A stretch of DNA of 64,000 bases from positions 124,001 through 188,000 of the forward strand of contig RMBW01000025.1 in assembly GCA_004009845.1 (NCBI GenBank), read 5' to 3'. The notes beneath the pieces were generated by a model, which was not told where the DNA came from, did no database searches, and saw only the letters and a program-made list of their open reading frames with translations. Positions 10,809 through 25,506 of this stretch are shown here, in pieces. The position numbers were made by a program, and so were the translations under genes. Position 1 is the stretch's first letter. The number at the start of each line of letters is the position of its first letter. This DNA is from Davidsoniella eucalypti. Lineage: Eukaryota; Ascomycota; Sordariomycetes; Microascales; Ceratocystidaceae.

Positions 10809-13800
10809 TGAAATAGCTTGTCCATTGCCTAGTTAGCTACCCTAGACCTCCTAAATAAAGTCTAGGAAAAGCTCGACTTATCCTGGCACGACACATCATT
10901 TACTTTCAAGCTTGATATTCTTCCTTGCCATGATACCATAGTAGGGCTACAAGGTAGATTTTACAGTGTCCACCATAATACATATAAGTCATTATATTAT
11001 TTTATCATTCCAGCTTGAAAGTCTCATATTGACCGGAGACTTTATTTCGACATGTATAAATTAACTAACAAAAAATGCTGGTATCTCCTACCATCAATAC
11101 AAAATTTGCTAGGCCAGAATATAATATATGTCTGCCTTGCCATATGTCAGTATCAGGCATTGTGTTTCACTGGCGTACCATTGCCTAGTTGTTTATACTC
11201 TGTTTCTTCAATATCAAAATCCTTTACTTGCCATGAAAAAAAAAATACCTCGACTAGGCTCATGTACCAAGATAAACCGTGCTATATAATGCCTACCTTG
11301 CCTTGTCGGGTGACTAGCTTTGACGACTCGACTAAGCTCGACGGCCCCATCATCCGGCCAACAGAGAAGAGTTCAAAAAGGAACCAAGAACTAGGGGGTA
11401 GGACGAAAGAGAATAGAGGAATGGGGGCAGGAAAGAAAAGAAAGGGAGACGATCGTTGTTCTGGGTTCTGTAAATCCTTCACATACATATCTTTGTTCAA
11501 TTCAATACTATTTTAGTTTTTTTTTAATATTCTATAGCTCCTTCTCTCTTAGGATATCATCATCGATCGAGACCGTTTTATGGCCGGGGTATCCATTGTA
11601 AGGAATCTCAAATCATGGAAAGATGTTGCAATGCTATATTAACTAGAGTCCTAGGTTGAAACTATGTTGCTCGTAAGTGAACAATCGAGTGTGACCTGAT
11701 AGATATCTACGGCCACTCGTCATTCTTTGCATTGCCCTAAATACATATTATGCCTTGGAAGGATATATATACGCTACTATATGTATATATGTACATACAA
11801 CTAAATCATCTGGACTGGGGCTAGACGGGCAAACATGATTCAAAATAGACCAAAAAGGAAAACTACAAGGTTCCCTTCTCCTTCAATTTTCATTTCCCAA
11901 GATGACATGAGCATTTCGTTCTACTTTTAGCCAACGCCATGGCTTATTTTGAGTAATGGTGATACAGTCGACTCAACATACAGTTGTAGGTGAGAAAAAT
12001 GTAATGAGACGTTGGTGTAAGAAAGTCTTCAATATATTGGCTACTTTTTAATGCTACAACAGCACCGAAAACATCACGACCGGACCCCGGCTATAATCTT
12101 GGCACCGAAGTACATCGATGTTACTATAACTATGAAAATATGCAGACTCATGGATTTCTTACGGCCTTTGACGTATGGATTTATCGGTGATATCTCAGCG
12201 ACAATCTGCTCATGATTCCAAACTATTTACCGCAGATCTTCTTAGTTTGGTTTTTCTTTTTCTTTTTTCATCTTCCTCATTTTTGACGGGCCGAAAACAG
12301 CATGTAGCAACGGTTGGTAGTAATGCATCTCTACATGCAGAACGAGGTCTTTTACGGCTCTCGTAAATTTAATGCTTCGTTGGAGATGATTGTAGGAGTC
12401 GTTTTTGGAACTAGATTGAGCTCACATTGCCGACATTCTGATAGAGTTTCTATGGCCTGGTAAGAGCATTCCGAGTCAAGTGGAAAATAGTGAGCTTACT
12501 ATGCAGACGCTACTATAAGATGTTGGTTCACGGGGATGCTCCCTGCTCACTTGGAATGGTGAGACCTTGAAAAGTACGGGATATCGATCAAATGCATCAG
12601 TACTAGTGCTTTCTGTTTGAACTCGTTTTTGCTTCGCTCCATCAGCAATGGCAGGACAAGCAATAAAAGCAAGTTTTGATCTCCGTTAGTCGTACTATGT
12701 GAAGTTGGCACACCTAGTCGTTGGCGTCGTAGCACTAACTACCCGCTAGCTTAAAGTATGTAGATGTAGTTACCGCAATGTCAGTATATGTAATCAAGGG
12801 CTATCAGTTCTGTGACATTTATTGATCTTGGTTCATGATATTGTTCATGATTTTGTCCGACATGCATGTGACACAAAAATTAAAATAAACTTCGCATTTG
12901 CTAACCCTAGGACTAGTATATATACAACCCTACCGATGGGCACGAATAAGTAGTAGATATAACTACCCATCAACATTCTTTCACTGAACTCTGAATTAAT
13001 TCACGCCCCGAAAGAAACGGAAAGGAGACTTCGATTATGTACACTCTGTTAACGGAAAATCTTAATAAAAGAACAACACATCGATACTAGCCAGGGCGCA
13101 AGTTGAGAAGTCCGGGAATAAGCACCCGGGAACTATATTTCCTGATTGCCAGCACCACCTAAACACCGATTTGATGCTTAGTTACAGTAGCAGTTGCAGC
13201 CAAAGTAACGCCCCCAAAGCAACTCTACAAGAGTAACTCTACAAGCGTCTGGCTTATCCCGCTCTCTATTTGTGCCCCCCCCTTCGTCCTCTCCCCTGCC
13301 ATGTATCTTCTACCTTTTTGATTTTCCATATTGGCCCAGAACGTCCAGCTGGAGTTGGCCGACCATGGTTAAACTCTCTGCATTTCATCTGCATTTCACC
13401 TTCTTGACCCCCGTTCTTCAACGAAATTAGAACTAATAGTAAGCAGCGTATTGGTCCGAGAACCGTAGATCGCGCTGCCTACTGTATGTTTGCATTCCAT
13501 TTTGAGATGCACTCTCTAGACGTATCGATAGAAAGAGGCATGAGTAGCAATAGAGAATACTGGTTATGACTGGATAGCACATGTGCTTTTGTATACAATG
13601 CAATACATAGTACATACATGTGAAGCCTGTCACGGTGTAAATGCCCAGGAAGATCTGTTCTCGGTAGAACCGCATGTTTGGACGTTTGCTGGCAGGTCAG
13701 GCTTAATGGTAGTGCATCAAATCTCTTCTTCCCTTTCAGGCGATGGCATCGTAGCAGTGCACACTCACTCTCCCCCCCACTGGCAAGAAAAAAAGCCAAG

Positions 13801-16800
13801 GCTGTAACCAAACAAACATAGGAAGAAAAAAGAAGAAAAAAAAACGAAGCAAGCACCTGTCCAAATTCAGCAGCCATTGAAGCGGCTAATGCACATTTTC
13901 GTAGCATGTCAAAATGCCTGGCCCACGAACAAGGCCAAGGTTGTAGGCGCAAACAACAACTTGAGCGAGTACCACAAAGCACAAAGAGTCCTTTCTCTAC
14001 GTTCTGTTCACTTTCCCCTACTTTCTATTGCGTTTGCCGTGTATAGGTTGCACCTCAACCGCAAAAAGAAAGAAGCCCTGGCCAAGTTGAGACGCGAAAC
14101 CCTGTATCACGATGCCCCCCCTTGGATATTTGTACTTCTGTTTTCTGGTGCTATTTCATATTCTTATACCTGGTGCGTACTTTGCAAACAAAGGCCTTGC
14201 CGATGCTTGCCTGAAGAAAAGAGTGGAAGTAGGAGATAGTACCGTAGCTGGATGGTCCTCGCGTTTTCAGATATATTAGGCTTGTAGTCGGTTTTTTTTT
14301 TAGTATTCCCTTTTCACTTGAAAGTTGATGTATATATATATTCATGTCCATGTTGCGTCTGATACTATGGTCCTATCCCGCCATCACATACATATACTTT
14401 CTGCCCCGTGACTTTCCTAATCAGACGAATCAAGCTGGCTTTGGGACGAAGTGTCATAGAGCAAGCTACCAGTAGTACTCACTATATATATACTACTACC
14501 ATCGTTATCCTGGCATACGTACGTACACGATTACTATGGTCTTTACAGTTTCCGTAGAAAAAAATAGCCAAATGTGAGAAGTGAGATCTTCCCGCGGGTA
14601 TCAGCTTCCTTGCCAATGTTATCTCTTGCGTCTGAGAAGCGGGAACTCTTATATTTCTCATCGTCCCGTCGGGATGTGTAGCAGCTTAAGATCTCGGCAG
14701 CAAGAGCATCAGCGGTTGTCTAGTTAGAGAAGGAAGAACAAAGCGGAATAAGATTGCCCCTCCCTCATGAATATACAGTGTTTATATTCGTTGTGCACCC
14801 GTGACTGAACAAATTGGCTGGCTTGCCATGAAGGTATGCTGTCATTGATACCCAACCTACAGCCTGAAGTCACATCTCTCGGACTGAGAGGTGATGGAGT
14901 CTTCAAGCCAGCCGCTCTAGGCCTCATCCCCCCCTCTTTCTTGTCAGATTCTTTGACAGCAACTGGCATGAATCACAGTCGATAGCTATCATGTTTTTAT
15001 TGTCCTCTATTCTCCCTACGTAAAGGGCCGCACGGACAGGCTCCAATACGACCTCTATGCGCCAACATACGACTTTCATACTAAATTGGGGAGACAATGT
15101 TGACCGTCGCCTGCTGTACCCCCTCTTCCTTCACATCGCCTTGCACCGCTCGCTAGGAGGGACTCAAGGCCGAAGATTCCACTTTACGCACTATCATTAT
15201 AGCGTCTTGATTGAAGACTTATTTTGGTATTTGTCTTTTTAACTTCTTTCATCAACTGCGCCTGTCCGAGGGAGAAAAAAAGAAGAATTCCATTATAGTA
15301 TCGCAGATAACCGCATACGGCTGTTGTTAATTCCGATGTGACTAGTTGCATATGCCTTTGTCTATATCTGTATGGCTCCATCCTTTGACTCGTTTGTTTA
15401 CTAAAGGACCTGCAACGCCGCTACATACAGATACATATTACTATCACTATTGCTGCAGCACCGAACGGTGAATATCTACGTGGCTGGATCTTACTCGTTC
15501 CCCTTCTGTCGGGACGATCCCAACATTCTGTTTGGCTGGTCGGCCGCAAGAGGAATCGAGAGGAACGGATGTAAAGAAGATGAGAAAAAAACAAAAAAAA
15601 CAATATCGACAGTATGATGCGAGGGATGCATGTGCTATGCAATATACATACTTGTCAGCTGAAGATAAAACGATTGGCTATAACCGCGATTATGACATAG
15701 AAGGCGTTGGGAAAAGGCGGATGGTTCCATGGAGTGATTAGGAAAAGAAGGCCCTTGGTAAAATATTGAAGAATATATGTTGTGTACGTTATGCTGTGAA
15801 ATGGTGTATACATTGTGAAGCTGCAGGCGCGGCACCTTTAACACATGCTTTCTGATAGAATATTGAAAGCATCCAGCCTATGATGTAATTGCATGTACGT
15901 ATGTAGGATATGTATAGCCAGAGCAAAGGTGCCTATATATTGTTGCGTAATATGGCATAGGCAGGTTATCTACTATATGCCTCTGTTCTATACTGGCCAC
16001 TCCAATTTTGGGAAACTAGAAGTACCAATGTGCTAATATAGCCAGTTATCTCTGCTATTCATTATTAAACATAGTCTGACTAACCTTGAAGACGATTGTA
16101 GATCCATCGCGCTTCCCATATCGGTCTCGGACAACATGCTGCAGAGTCTTTGTTGGGTGTAGAGAGCCTTTGCTGTGCTTCAGGAGGAGCGCTAAAGGCG
16201 ACTAAAAACGCAATGAGGCAACACTTTGACGCCTCATTCCTCCCTCTGCCTCTTCCAAAGAAAAAAACGAAGCTGTCTGTGTTATTTCGGGTCGTTCTAG
16301 CCTCCCATTGTAGTGACCATGGGGATGTAAAGGAAGAAATAACACAAGACAGGCAGGTTCTTTTCGATGTTGGATGGCACAGCTTCCTGAATCCTGTATC
16401 GTCTACAGATACAGCCTACTATTCTTCATGGGCGCCTGCCTATCAGTCTGTATTTTTCTGTTTTTATTTTTATTATTTTGGCTCGGACCACTAGGGTTTA
16501 TCGACGTCTAACGATCCGGTAGGGTTGAACCCACGTGATCCACATCAAGACGTAGCCCGATTAATAATAAATAAATGGGCTTGTATTACAAAATAGAATT
16601 TACAGGTGTGACGAGCTATTTGATAATACTGTGCCACAATAGTAGAAAAGCCTAGCTTCTGGGTTATAATAGAGAGTAAAGAAAAACACAAAGTCATCCA
16701 GAGTTGGACATGGCGTGCTATTTCGAAGAAATCGGAGTGCTACTGCAAAGTCTGAAAGCAATTTGGCATCCAACTCCTGTCTAATAATGAATTGATAAGA

Positions 16801-19430
16801 CCGAGTTGGTGCATTTTCTGGGTTGGATGTGATTTTCTAGCGCTCTAAACAATGTTGTTTTGGGATATAGTGTGAATGAATTGGTTATCGTGCTAGACAG
16901 CCACAGCCCAATATTCCTTTTTTGACCATACTGCTTATACTTTTCGAGTCGTTTTGTCTAGCCCAATTGGAGTAGAAAAGAAATAAAGACAGAACGACAG
17001 GTAAACAGGGCCAACTAGTAAAACACTCGGAAGGCTTAATCAAAGTACAGTTGTAGAAAATTGAACGAGAAACGCAAGAGTAATCCTACATAAAAAACCC
17101 ACACCACCACAACCACAGCGTCGGACCCTTGTGGCCAATAAGGAGGCGTCACGGTTATGCAGATATTCGATAAGCAAAAACCGCAGGAGCAAGGCGAGAA
17201 CGGGCGGCGATGAAGCGGGGAGGGAGGAAGCAAGTATGATGTGTTAAAGCGTGAGGTGTGCATTCTTCTTTCCTCATCGCCTCTTACTTTATGTTTCTTG
17301 AGTAGGCTCCGGCGACTCTGATCTTGGTCATCACAAGTAACAAAACGAAGAATCAGCGGTAGACTTGCTGTCTCAATGGAGCTAGATAGGGGATTTGCCG
17401 AAGCTGGCTAAAGGGAAAACGGCGAATTCAACGAGTAACCGAAGCGTCGATCGGAGTAACCGGTCACAATACAACTATAGCCCGAACATAATACGTATCT
17501 ATTAGGAACCAACAAGACAAAAATGCAACTCGACAAAGCATAAGTTTACTAATCTGAGTCTATCTACCTACAAACTACATCGGCGGTGCCTAAGACCTGG
17601 CTAGCATAGACATATGTGGACCATCACATCTACAACTGGATGATGATGAAGGCATTATATTCCCCACTACTGTTTTGGCACACTTTAGTAGTGGCTCGCC
17701 AAAGTCGGGCGTTATATAACCCAACACTGAGGGAAGTACATACGTACGTAGGTATGTATATATATACTATGACATAGTACGTGCAACTACTAGCCGCCTC
17801 TTGATGCAATACTAGCGGGCGTAGGAAAAGCAAAGAGAGAGATAGATCGTGTTTGTGATTTGTAGATATCACAGTTTTCCATCCGAACCCAGCTCAAAGT
17901 GCCGAGAAAGAGGCAATCCTCTCCAGGAATTAACAGGTATAATGCGATGTGGAATCATAGACAGTGTGTTTCCTTCCCTCTTACTTTGAAAAGGGATCGG
18001 CTTTTGGAGGTGGAGTGTCTTATAGAAACGCGGGCTTACACCACAAACATCCGAGATGATGCTGTTTAGAACTTGAGACTGTACTGTTTATAGATCTTCT
18101 GTGATGTGGACATGCATTGGGCCCCGGAAACTTCGGTATTGTGATGCCCCGAAGGTATCTTGGAAGTAGTTGGCTTTTCGTGCGTAACATAGTCACGTTC
18201 CATACTCAGCTATATCTAGCGTCGAACTAGGCTTCAAAGAGAACCTGCATATGTGGATCATGTGCAGTCTATTCAGTGTGATGAGTTGTTCGAGTGATAA
18301 ACGTTGTGCTATGCTGATATATCAGGAAAACTAGGTGGCAATCTCTGTTTAGTTCGGTGAATGGCTAGCGGGTTATGACGATGGGAGAGAGGAGACTACT
18401 ACTATCTGTTATATCTGTACAGCTATAAAGGACGCTTTAAGAGGCACAAAAACAAGAAAAAAGAGAGGAACAAACGACTAGCTTGCATTAGTGCCATTGA
18501 TTCTTGAAATATGCGGCTTTGAATAATTCTGTATGTGTAGATGTAACTCGAGAAATAGTACCTGGGAAGGCCCTGTGTTTGTGAGGGATTGCACAGAGAT
18601 GCTAATACGTGCTAAGGATCTGGAATGGAGGACTAGAGTCTTGGTCTACCGTATGCCACCGACATAAAATCAGCTATATTCACGGGAAATATGGTTGCGA
18701 GTACGGGAGACAGGAAAGGGAGAATCAGTATGAAGGCACGAGATGTGATATGAGATGTTTTATTGTAGAAACTGTGGCTCTGACTCGTGAGACACCAACC
18801 AGCTGTCATTCTGTAGCTAAAAACTTTGCAGAAGCGGGCAAGCAGGTTTCTTAGTTGGCAACATGATGTAGTCGTCACATCGCGGCAGGCAGAGAAGTAC
18901 ATTGACTGTGACGGACAGGAGAGAATGACTAGTCGAATCAGGCTTCACTGATATGTCCTGGACGAACTAGGAGATATGGGACAAGAAAAAGCCACCATTG
19001 ATCTCGCGCTATGGGAAGTGGCGAAGGAGAGATAGACAGTCAAAGGAAGAGGAGAGGGGGGCGTGCGTTATGACCGTCTTCATGAGTATCAGAGAAAGAC
19101 TGCTGCAGAGGGGACAAGAATGATACCACATATCACGGTGGCCTTAGTTTAGTTAGCTATGTGATATGGGAACATCGCAGGCATGTTTCGTACTAATATT
19201 GTAAGCCTTGTCAGCTGTTGGATGGCGTAGATTTTCTGCTGACCTTTTTTCTTATTTTCTTTTTTCCTGTCTCGCTACAAAAGCCCCCTTGAAAGTCCCG
19301 AACGAGCAAGAGAAAAATAAGAAACAGGAACAAAGAGGCAGTGATTTTCTGGACTAGTGGCTTGTTGAAGCCATAAGCAAGCAAGGCAGTGAATGGATTG
19401 CTTTTCCTGCAGACCAGGCCCTTTGTTTTT

Positions 19431-19452
19431 CTTTTTCTTTTTCTTTTTCTTT
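19431..19452. repeat. CTTTTT hexanucleotide tract
   Basis: About three and a half tandem units of CTTTTT in a pyrimidine-rich patch of gene-free DNA. Confidence 0.85.
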
Positions 19453-22400
19453 GTCTTCTCTCCTGGACATTGCCTTTTTTGCCTTCTGTTGTTTATTGAT
19501 GCTGTTATTGCATGTCGAGGAAAGTACCGTGTGCTGGATGGACCCGACAGAATGGTAAATTAGAGTGCCAGCCGACTAATCTCGTGATAGGAAACTCGCA
19601 CTTAATTTGGCCGCGAGAAGCACTTGCCACGTCCTTTTTTCTGTCCTCCCTCTCCTTCTCCTTCTGTCCCCCTTCTCTCTCTGTTTACTATTCTCGCCAG
19701 CTAGCCTTTCATACAGTCCAGGTAGAAATCTGGAAGCACCAGTTGATTTGCCTATTCTTTGTCCCCCCCTTGTTGAGACTGCTAATCTCTATATGAATGA
19801 TCAACCAACAACTTGCCTGTGGTCTGTCACACACTGCATTCGGAACGATCGAAATTTGCAGTACAGACTCGTTGTGACAAAACAACAGCATTCGGGGAGG
19901 TTCTTTGAACTGGATAGGCGTTTCCATCACTGGCTGCCACTGGCCTTTGACCGGTTGTATGCCGCTTGTTGGCTCCATGTCGTCCGCTGATGTAGTACGG
20001 AGGGCTATTTGGCCGCTAGCGATGATCTACCAAACTTCTGTGGGCTACTAGTCATGGTTGGTGTAATCATATGTACATAGCCACCAAGTCAGAAGCTGGC
20101 TTGACTGAACTTGAGGGTCCTATGCTTTCTGAGATCAGAGCCTTATATCAAATGGATGCTCTTTCTGTGCCGCACCACCTCCCAAGTGACTCTGGCAGTC
20201 TTTTCGTGTTTTATTGGCCGTGCAATACATAGATACATTTGTTGGTTTGGCCAGTGAGCATCTTGTAGATCAATAGCGGCCATGCCAGTCAATGACAGAA
20301 GCCCAAAGCGCCCTGTATGCCAACCAAATGGTGCGCTAAGCCCAGCATCCAGCACTCGCAACCCGTGTCTGGCCATATTGACACCAACATCGATCTCGCA
20401 GGCTTGCCACAAGAACCTTGATCCATAGCCAGTGACAAATGCACCCGCAAGCAATTGGTCGGGCTGGCCGAGGCGCTGTGGAATATCGGAACTGGACCGA
20501 TTTGATTCCGAGAGGGTAGAGTAAATGTCCCGGCACGGTCCATGGCTTGTAGTTGTATTTAAATGGTGTGGCCAACTGCTCTGGTCCTTGTTGTTTTCTT
20601 GTCTGCAGCATGACAAATAGACAAGACTGGAGAACATATAACATGGTGCTTACTGATATTGCTAGAGCTGCCCTTGAATCACGCTGTATCTGCATCTATT
20701 CCAGGCTATGCCTGGTTGCTCTGATCGTATTAGGTGCTTCGGCGTATCTGGCCTCGCCGAGTGAGGCTAGCGTGGTATGGAAACAAAAACTCCACAGTAG
20801 TCGTTCTGCTATCACTGTGAGTAGTACACAGTATACATGGAAACCGGCCTTGTCATCTGGTAGCTGGACATCCCTGTGTTGTATAAACCAATCGTCAGAT
20901 CCTGTTTGTCCATGACAAGCTAGGCACCTTGCTTCCTGTGATGTTGGTGGCGAGAGACTCCTCCGTGCCAGTCGACCCCATCGCCGTTTCACTGCCTGTC
21001 TGCTCCTTTCCTAGCCGGCGAGAAAACAAATACAAATGCTGCTTTTCTTTTCGCTATGCTCGTGTTGATCAAACGGCTATTTCCTACGACTAACCAGCGA
21101 ATCAAAGCCGTGATTCGTGACGATATATTGTAGCTAGGCTAGCGGTGTTTCTCTATATAGCGTGCCAGACTCGCGGTAAACAACGCATACTTAAGGAGGG
21201 GATGGTGAAAAAAAGAAAGAAACAAAGGACGAGGCGCGCCGATAACGCCTACTATGGCTGTTATAGTAGACACAACAGCCAAGATAGGCTTGGTTTCCTC
21301 TGTCTCGTGCTGTTCTTTGTCTCATTCTTGGCTACGTGTCCGAGTTAGCCGCCTTGTAGCTAGCTATGCAGATGCAGATGCCATAATTCTGGCTCTTATG
21401 ACTGCACGTCTACTTTATAGTATGGCCAAATTAGCATCACTAAGCAAATTAGCCGTGATATTGAGCTTTCTTGGTATAGGCAGCATATGTATGAATATAT
21501 CGATGCTCGACGAGCTGACCTTCATTTACTATGTTTCTTATGTCTAGTTGTAGGCATAGCTCGTTGGAGACCACTATCTATATGCACCAGTCTTCTGTTC
21601 TAGAACAAGCTGCTGAGCTCTCAGTTCCTCGAAAGGGCTGCCCTGATATCTCTCAAGACAAACAGCATTCATCTTTCCGCTCCAACTTGGCACTGGCACC
21701 AGAGAAGAATTAGATTCGTTTATGACGTTGATGTGTAAAGTAAGTTTGGTACGCACAAAGGACAAAAACAAGCTCTCTAGTCTTTTCTCTCCACACTAAT
21801 GCACGATAACATGCCATTCAAGCAAGCCAACTGTCGAATAGACTACCGTGGTCTCAGCGTATCAAGTTTTGCCTTCTTTCGTTGACTTCCTGTTTTGTTT
21901 TTTGCCCAGATAGGCCACTGCTCTGGTCTTCTTCCAGTCAAGACAGTGCTGGTCTCGAGCAGATGATGCAATATACACCCCCTTCCCCCAGGCATATTGA
22001 ATATTCTCAGGCATTCTTCTTGGCCGTGGCTAGGTGCAATTTGGCGCCGAAGTCTTCAAACCCTAGTCGGGTGTACGGATATACAAGATACTGTGTTGCC
22101 TAGTATATAGGTGCTGGCTCGTCCGTGACGGCACTGCGTTGAGAAGGCAATCTGGCCCAGGGAGACGTGCAACGAGAAAGTGAAAGACAGGGCGTGCACA
22201 ATTGCAAGATTACAGACAGACAGACATGTGCCCGCTACTCTCGGGCTCTAGTGTGTCTATACATCTGTACATACAGAGAGAAGAGGTACACGGAACAACA
22301 ACGAACTTGCATAAGCACGAGATATATCCCTATGAGAAACGCCTACAGACGCTAGTGCCGCCATTGTTCCTAGCCCTTCGCTCGCCCAAAAGTTCTTGCC

Positions 22401-23101
22401 TGTCGGACTAGTGAAAGGGAACAACATTGGGGTGGCGATCTTCAGCCCTCACAGGTAGGCTGGCCATGGCGTATCAAGAACTGGCTACTATGACTTCTTC
22501 TTGCTTTCACCTGTATATTAATGCATTGAGTACTGCATCTATAGGTGGTTGTAGGCGGCTAGTGGGTGTAACCAGCGCAATGCATTCTTTGAGCAGGTCA
22601 ACTGTATTGGCTCATAGCACAAAGCCAAGACTGAACCACTTGGCCGGATTAATCAAGTACTATTCAGTGGCACTTTGAGTTTTCTGCCAGACTGCTCCAA
22701 TGCCTTTCATTATGAAGCCCCATGAAAGCTAGCATAGTATCTACAGGACGCCATCTAATGACAAGATATTATCCTGTATCCATGCTTATTGTCGGCGTGC
22801 AGACAGGGCCAACTATGACGGACTTGGTTGTCAGGCGGCCTATCGTGCAGATATAGCAAGACTAAGAGCGAATGCTGAGCGTCGAGACTCTGTCCATATC
22901 TGTATAGATAGTAAGCCATGCCACCCTCCCCTTGCTTCAACTGGTAATTGAAATCATCAAGAGGGTTTTGACTGGTGGTAACTATGGCAAAGCTCGTTTA
23001 TATCGTCAAGTAGCCTAAGAAGCCAAGCCTACCGTCCTTTTCTAGGGAGCACAGAAGGAAATCTGAGCTGTGCATGCCGCGCTACGGAATTCGTAGAGAA
23101 C

Positions 23102-23124
23102 AAAAAAAAAAAAAAAAAAAAAAA
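23102..23124. repeat. A23 homopolymer
   Basis: Twenty-three consecutive A followed by an A-rich patch in gene-free DNA. No retroposed coding sequence is recognisable upstream. Confidence 0.9.
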
Positions 23125-25506
23125 GAAAACATCAAGACAAAACATCAGCTCCTGGCGTTACATGGTGAGACACGAGAACAAGAGAAAGAGAAAGAGAAGG
23201 AGAAAAGACGCCCTTGCTAGTCATCTTGGTCGACGGTACTTCAAAAAAGGCTTGCTAGGGACACATTTCGTCGTTGAGACACGCGGAATCAGGCTTGGAT
23301 TTCACAAGCTCAGAGTAAAATGAAAGGGAGACATATACAAGAAAAAGATATCAGAAGAAAAGAAAAAAAGGACATGTCATCCCCCTAACATGGGATTTTT
23401 AGTTGATGAAATTCGGAAAATCACAGAGTTCTAGTGTAGCAATTCCTGTAAGAATCACGTAGAACTTCTCGTCGCTAATAGTGAATCCACTAGCAGCTTG
23501 GACGATGCTTTCTCTATTTCATCTATCAACAACCACTATCACCATATTTCGCCTCAGACAACATCACCGCACAAACAGAGATATCAGCTCTATCAAGGGA
23601 GTCCATCCACTGAGACAACGACACGCAACATTTCCTGGCAAGTCAACACTAACGCCCCGTCCCTATTTCAAGATCGCAACACAGCCAACCATCTCCCTTC
23701 GTTTCGAATCCCCGTATCACCGCCTTGTTCAGCGCTTTTGCTTTAGGGCAGCCTGTCAACTCGCTCCGTTCTCATTGTCCCCATTGTCCGCCGGCTCAGC
23801 AGTTCATAGGGGAGAATTCTCCCATAGTTGGGCGAGCAATGGGAATGCCCACGTGCTCGGTCTGAATTGATAGCTAGGAGCATGATGTCTAGCCCATCGT
23901 GAGCTGCCCCTTCTGTAGGAGAGAGTTCTCTGGGAGAGAGAGAGAGGAGGCTACAGCCAACCACTAGAGTTAACTGGTTGAAACTCTAGCATAGTATTCT
24001 AGTGTCATTCGTCGACAATTACTCTCATATCACTCCAAGAGCCATCCCTCCTTCGGCAGTTTGGGACAAATCAGTACCAAACGAATAGAAAAGAAACGCT
24101 AACACGATGCATTTGAAGATTGCACCAGAAACGCCCTTTCTCTTCACGACATGTTGACATGCTGCTTTCTGCGTGAAGACGGCTCCAGCTTAGGCATCTA
24201 TACCCGGCCTGTCTCCGATTTCAAATCCAGCTTACAAGCCAACACACTACCAAGCTAGATTTATGATGCATATCCATTTGTTTGAGCTTCTGGATTTGGA
24301 CTTGGTCGACAAACGGTACCGAACGCCCACGCTATAACGATAGATTGCCAGCAAGGAGAACAAAGTAGACATACAAAGGAAGAATCACCATGACTCTCCA
24401 ATGCAAGCCACTGTGATTCTTTGTTTCCTTTGAAGCAAGGCTGCTGCTCCTGCTCGGCTACGCGGCTTTTCTGGTGTGAAAAGCTGCAGCCCTAGAGTCG
24501 CGATCGACCTTTGCTGGCGCTACTAGTGGTGTTTTCACTAGTGCCGGTGGTATCGCCACCTTTCTGCCTTGCAGCGCCCTCGAAGACTTCATCTCCGCTA
24601 AACAGCCTATAAATGCGGTGTGTTTCTCATATGTCAGCTATTTCTTTTTCTACCACGCACTTGCTATCAACGCCTTGCCGCGCCGCTCAGAATAGTTCAA
24701 GTCCCTGAGAGACATATCGCGGCTTATTTCCTGCATGTAGCCATCTATTTGATATGTCGTTGTAAGGGATGCCGGGGTTTCTCTGTTGGACATGGCTCTG
24801 ATACTTCATGATTGGCCAAATGGACGGCTGCCCTAGAGAGCTCTCTCTCAAGGTATCACAGTGTGTTCCTGACTACCATTCATTGGAGTAAAACACTCTT
24901 ATAGATGCAGTTCAACAATGGTCCCCACACAATCAGGAACCACACACGTAGGGCAACGTATAAAGGTCTTGGTAGTGGAAGGGTGCAATAGGGATACTGA
25001 TGCCTTGAAAACACTTGGAATTAAGGATGAAGAGCAAGACCCATTATGTGAACTAGAGACATAAGGCTCCGAGAGAACCTAGGGACTGGTTGCTGACCTT
25101 GAGACTGAGACTTGAATATAAATGTCAAGCTTCACTCTCATATATGCCTTTATGTATGTGCGAGGAATGATAAGACGACAGAAGGAAATAAAAAGGACAA
25201 AACTCACCATCCACGCTCTTTGCCTCCAGATAAATGACTACAGTCACCGTCAGACTCGCAGATCCAGAGACTGCCTCCTGGCAAAGAATCCAAGCTAGCA
25301 GCGTCCCTTGCTGATACGCTAGAGTTTTGAGGCGTTTCTACATGATGGTCAGATTATCATTGCATTGATGCTGCGTCAAAGGTATTAAACACTGTCAGAC
25401 GGCACTACGCCTCATGGTTCAGCACTGAGTCTTTTGGCGTTATTATGGTAGTGGTATCTGTAGTCGAGTGCTTTCCCCCCGTTGATACAGATGAATCCGG
25501 ACATTG

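Larger units (their letters stand above)
10809..25506. other. Long gene-free stretch
   Basis: About 14.7 kb with no gene I can support. The longest open frames (11052-11516 +, 13479-13982 -, 20143-20637 -) are not recognisable proteins and overlap rival frames of similar length. The stretch contains a CTTTTT tract (19431-19452), an A23 run (23102-23124), a GA-rich purine patch (about 23170-23205), a small hairpin at 23964-23989 (8-bp stem CTAGAGTT/AACTCTAG), and many short ATGTAC/GTACAT-type palindromes. Badly decayed transposons could be hidden here, given the two copia pieces and the foldback element just to the left. Confidence 0.5.

Noticed and set aside
11052..11516. Plus-strand 154-codon open frame
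   Set aside because: It is low in complexity toward the end (Lys/Arg/Gly), has no domain and no splice continuation, and sits in AT-rich gene-free DNA.
13479..13982. Minus-strand 167-codon open frame
   Set aside because: It has a hydrophobic patch but no recognisable domain, overlaps competing frames on both strands and shows no codon bias.
16515..16555. Minus-strand GGGTTCAACCC resembling a tRNA T-loop
   Set aside because: The T-stem does not pair, and no A-box or acceptor stem is found at the right spacing. No tRNA gene could be supported in the window.
20143..20992. Cluster of overlapping minus-strand open frames (84-164 codons)
   Set aside because: I compared them with retrotransposon and enzyme motifs and found no match; several frames are equally open, as in moderately GC-rich non-coding DNA.
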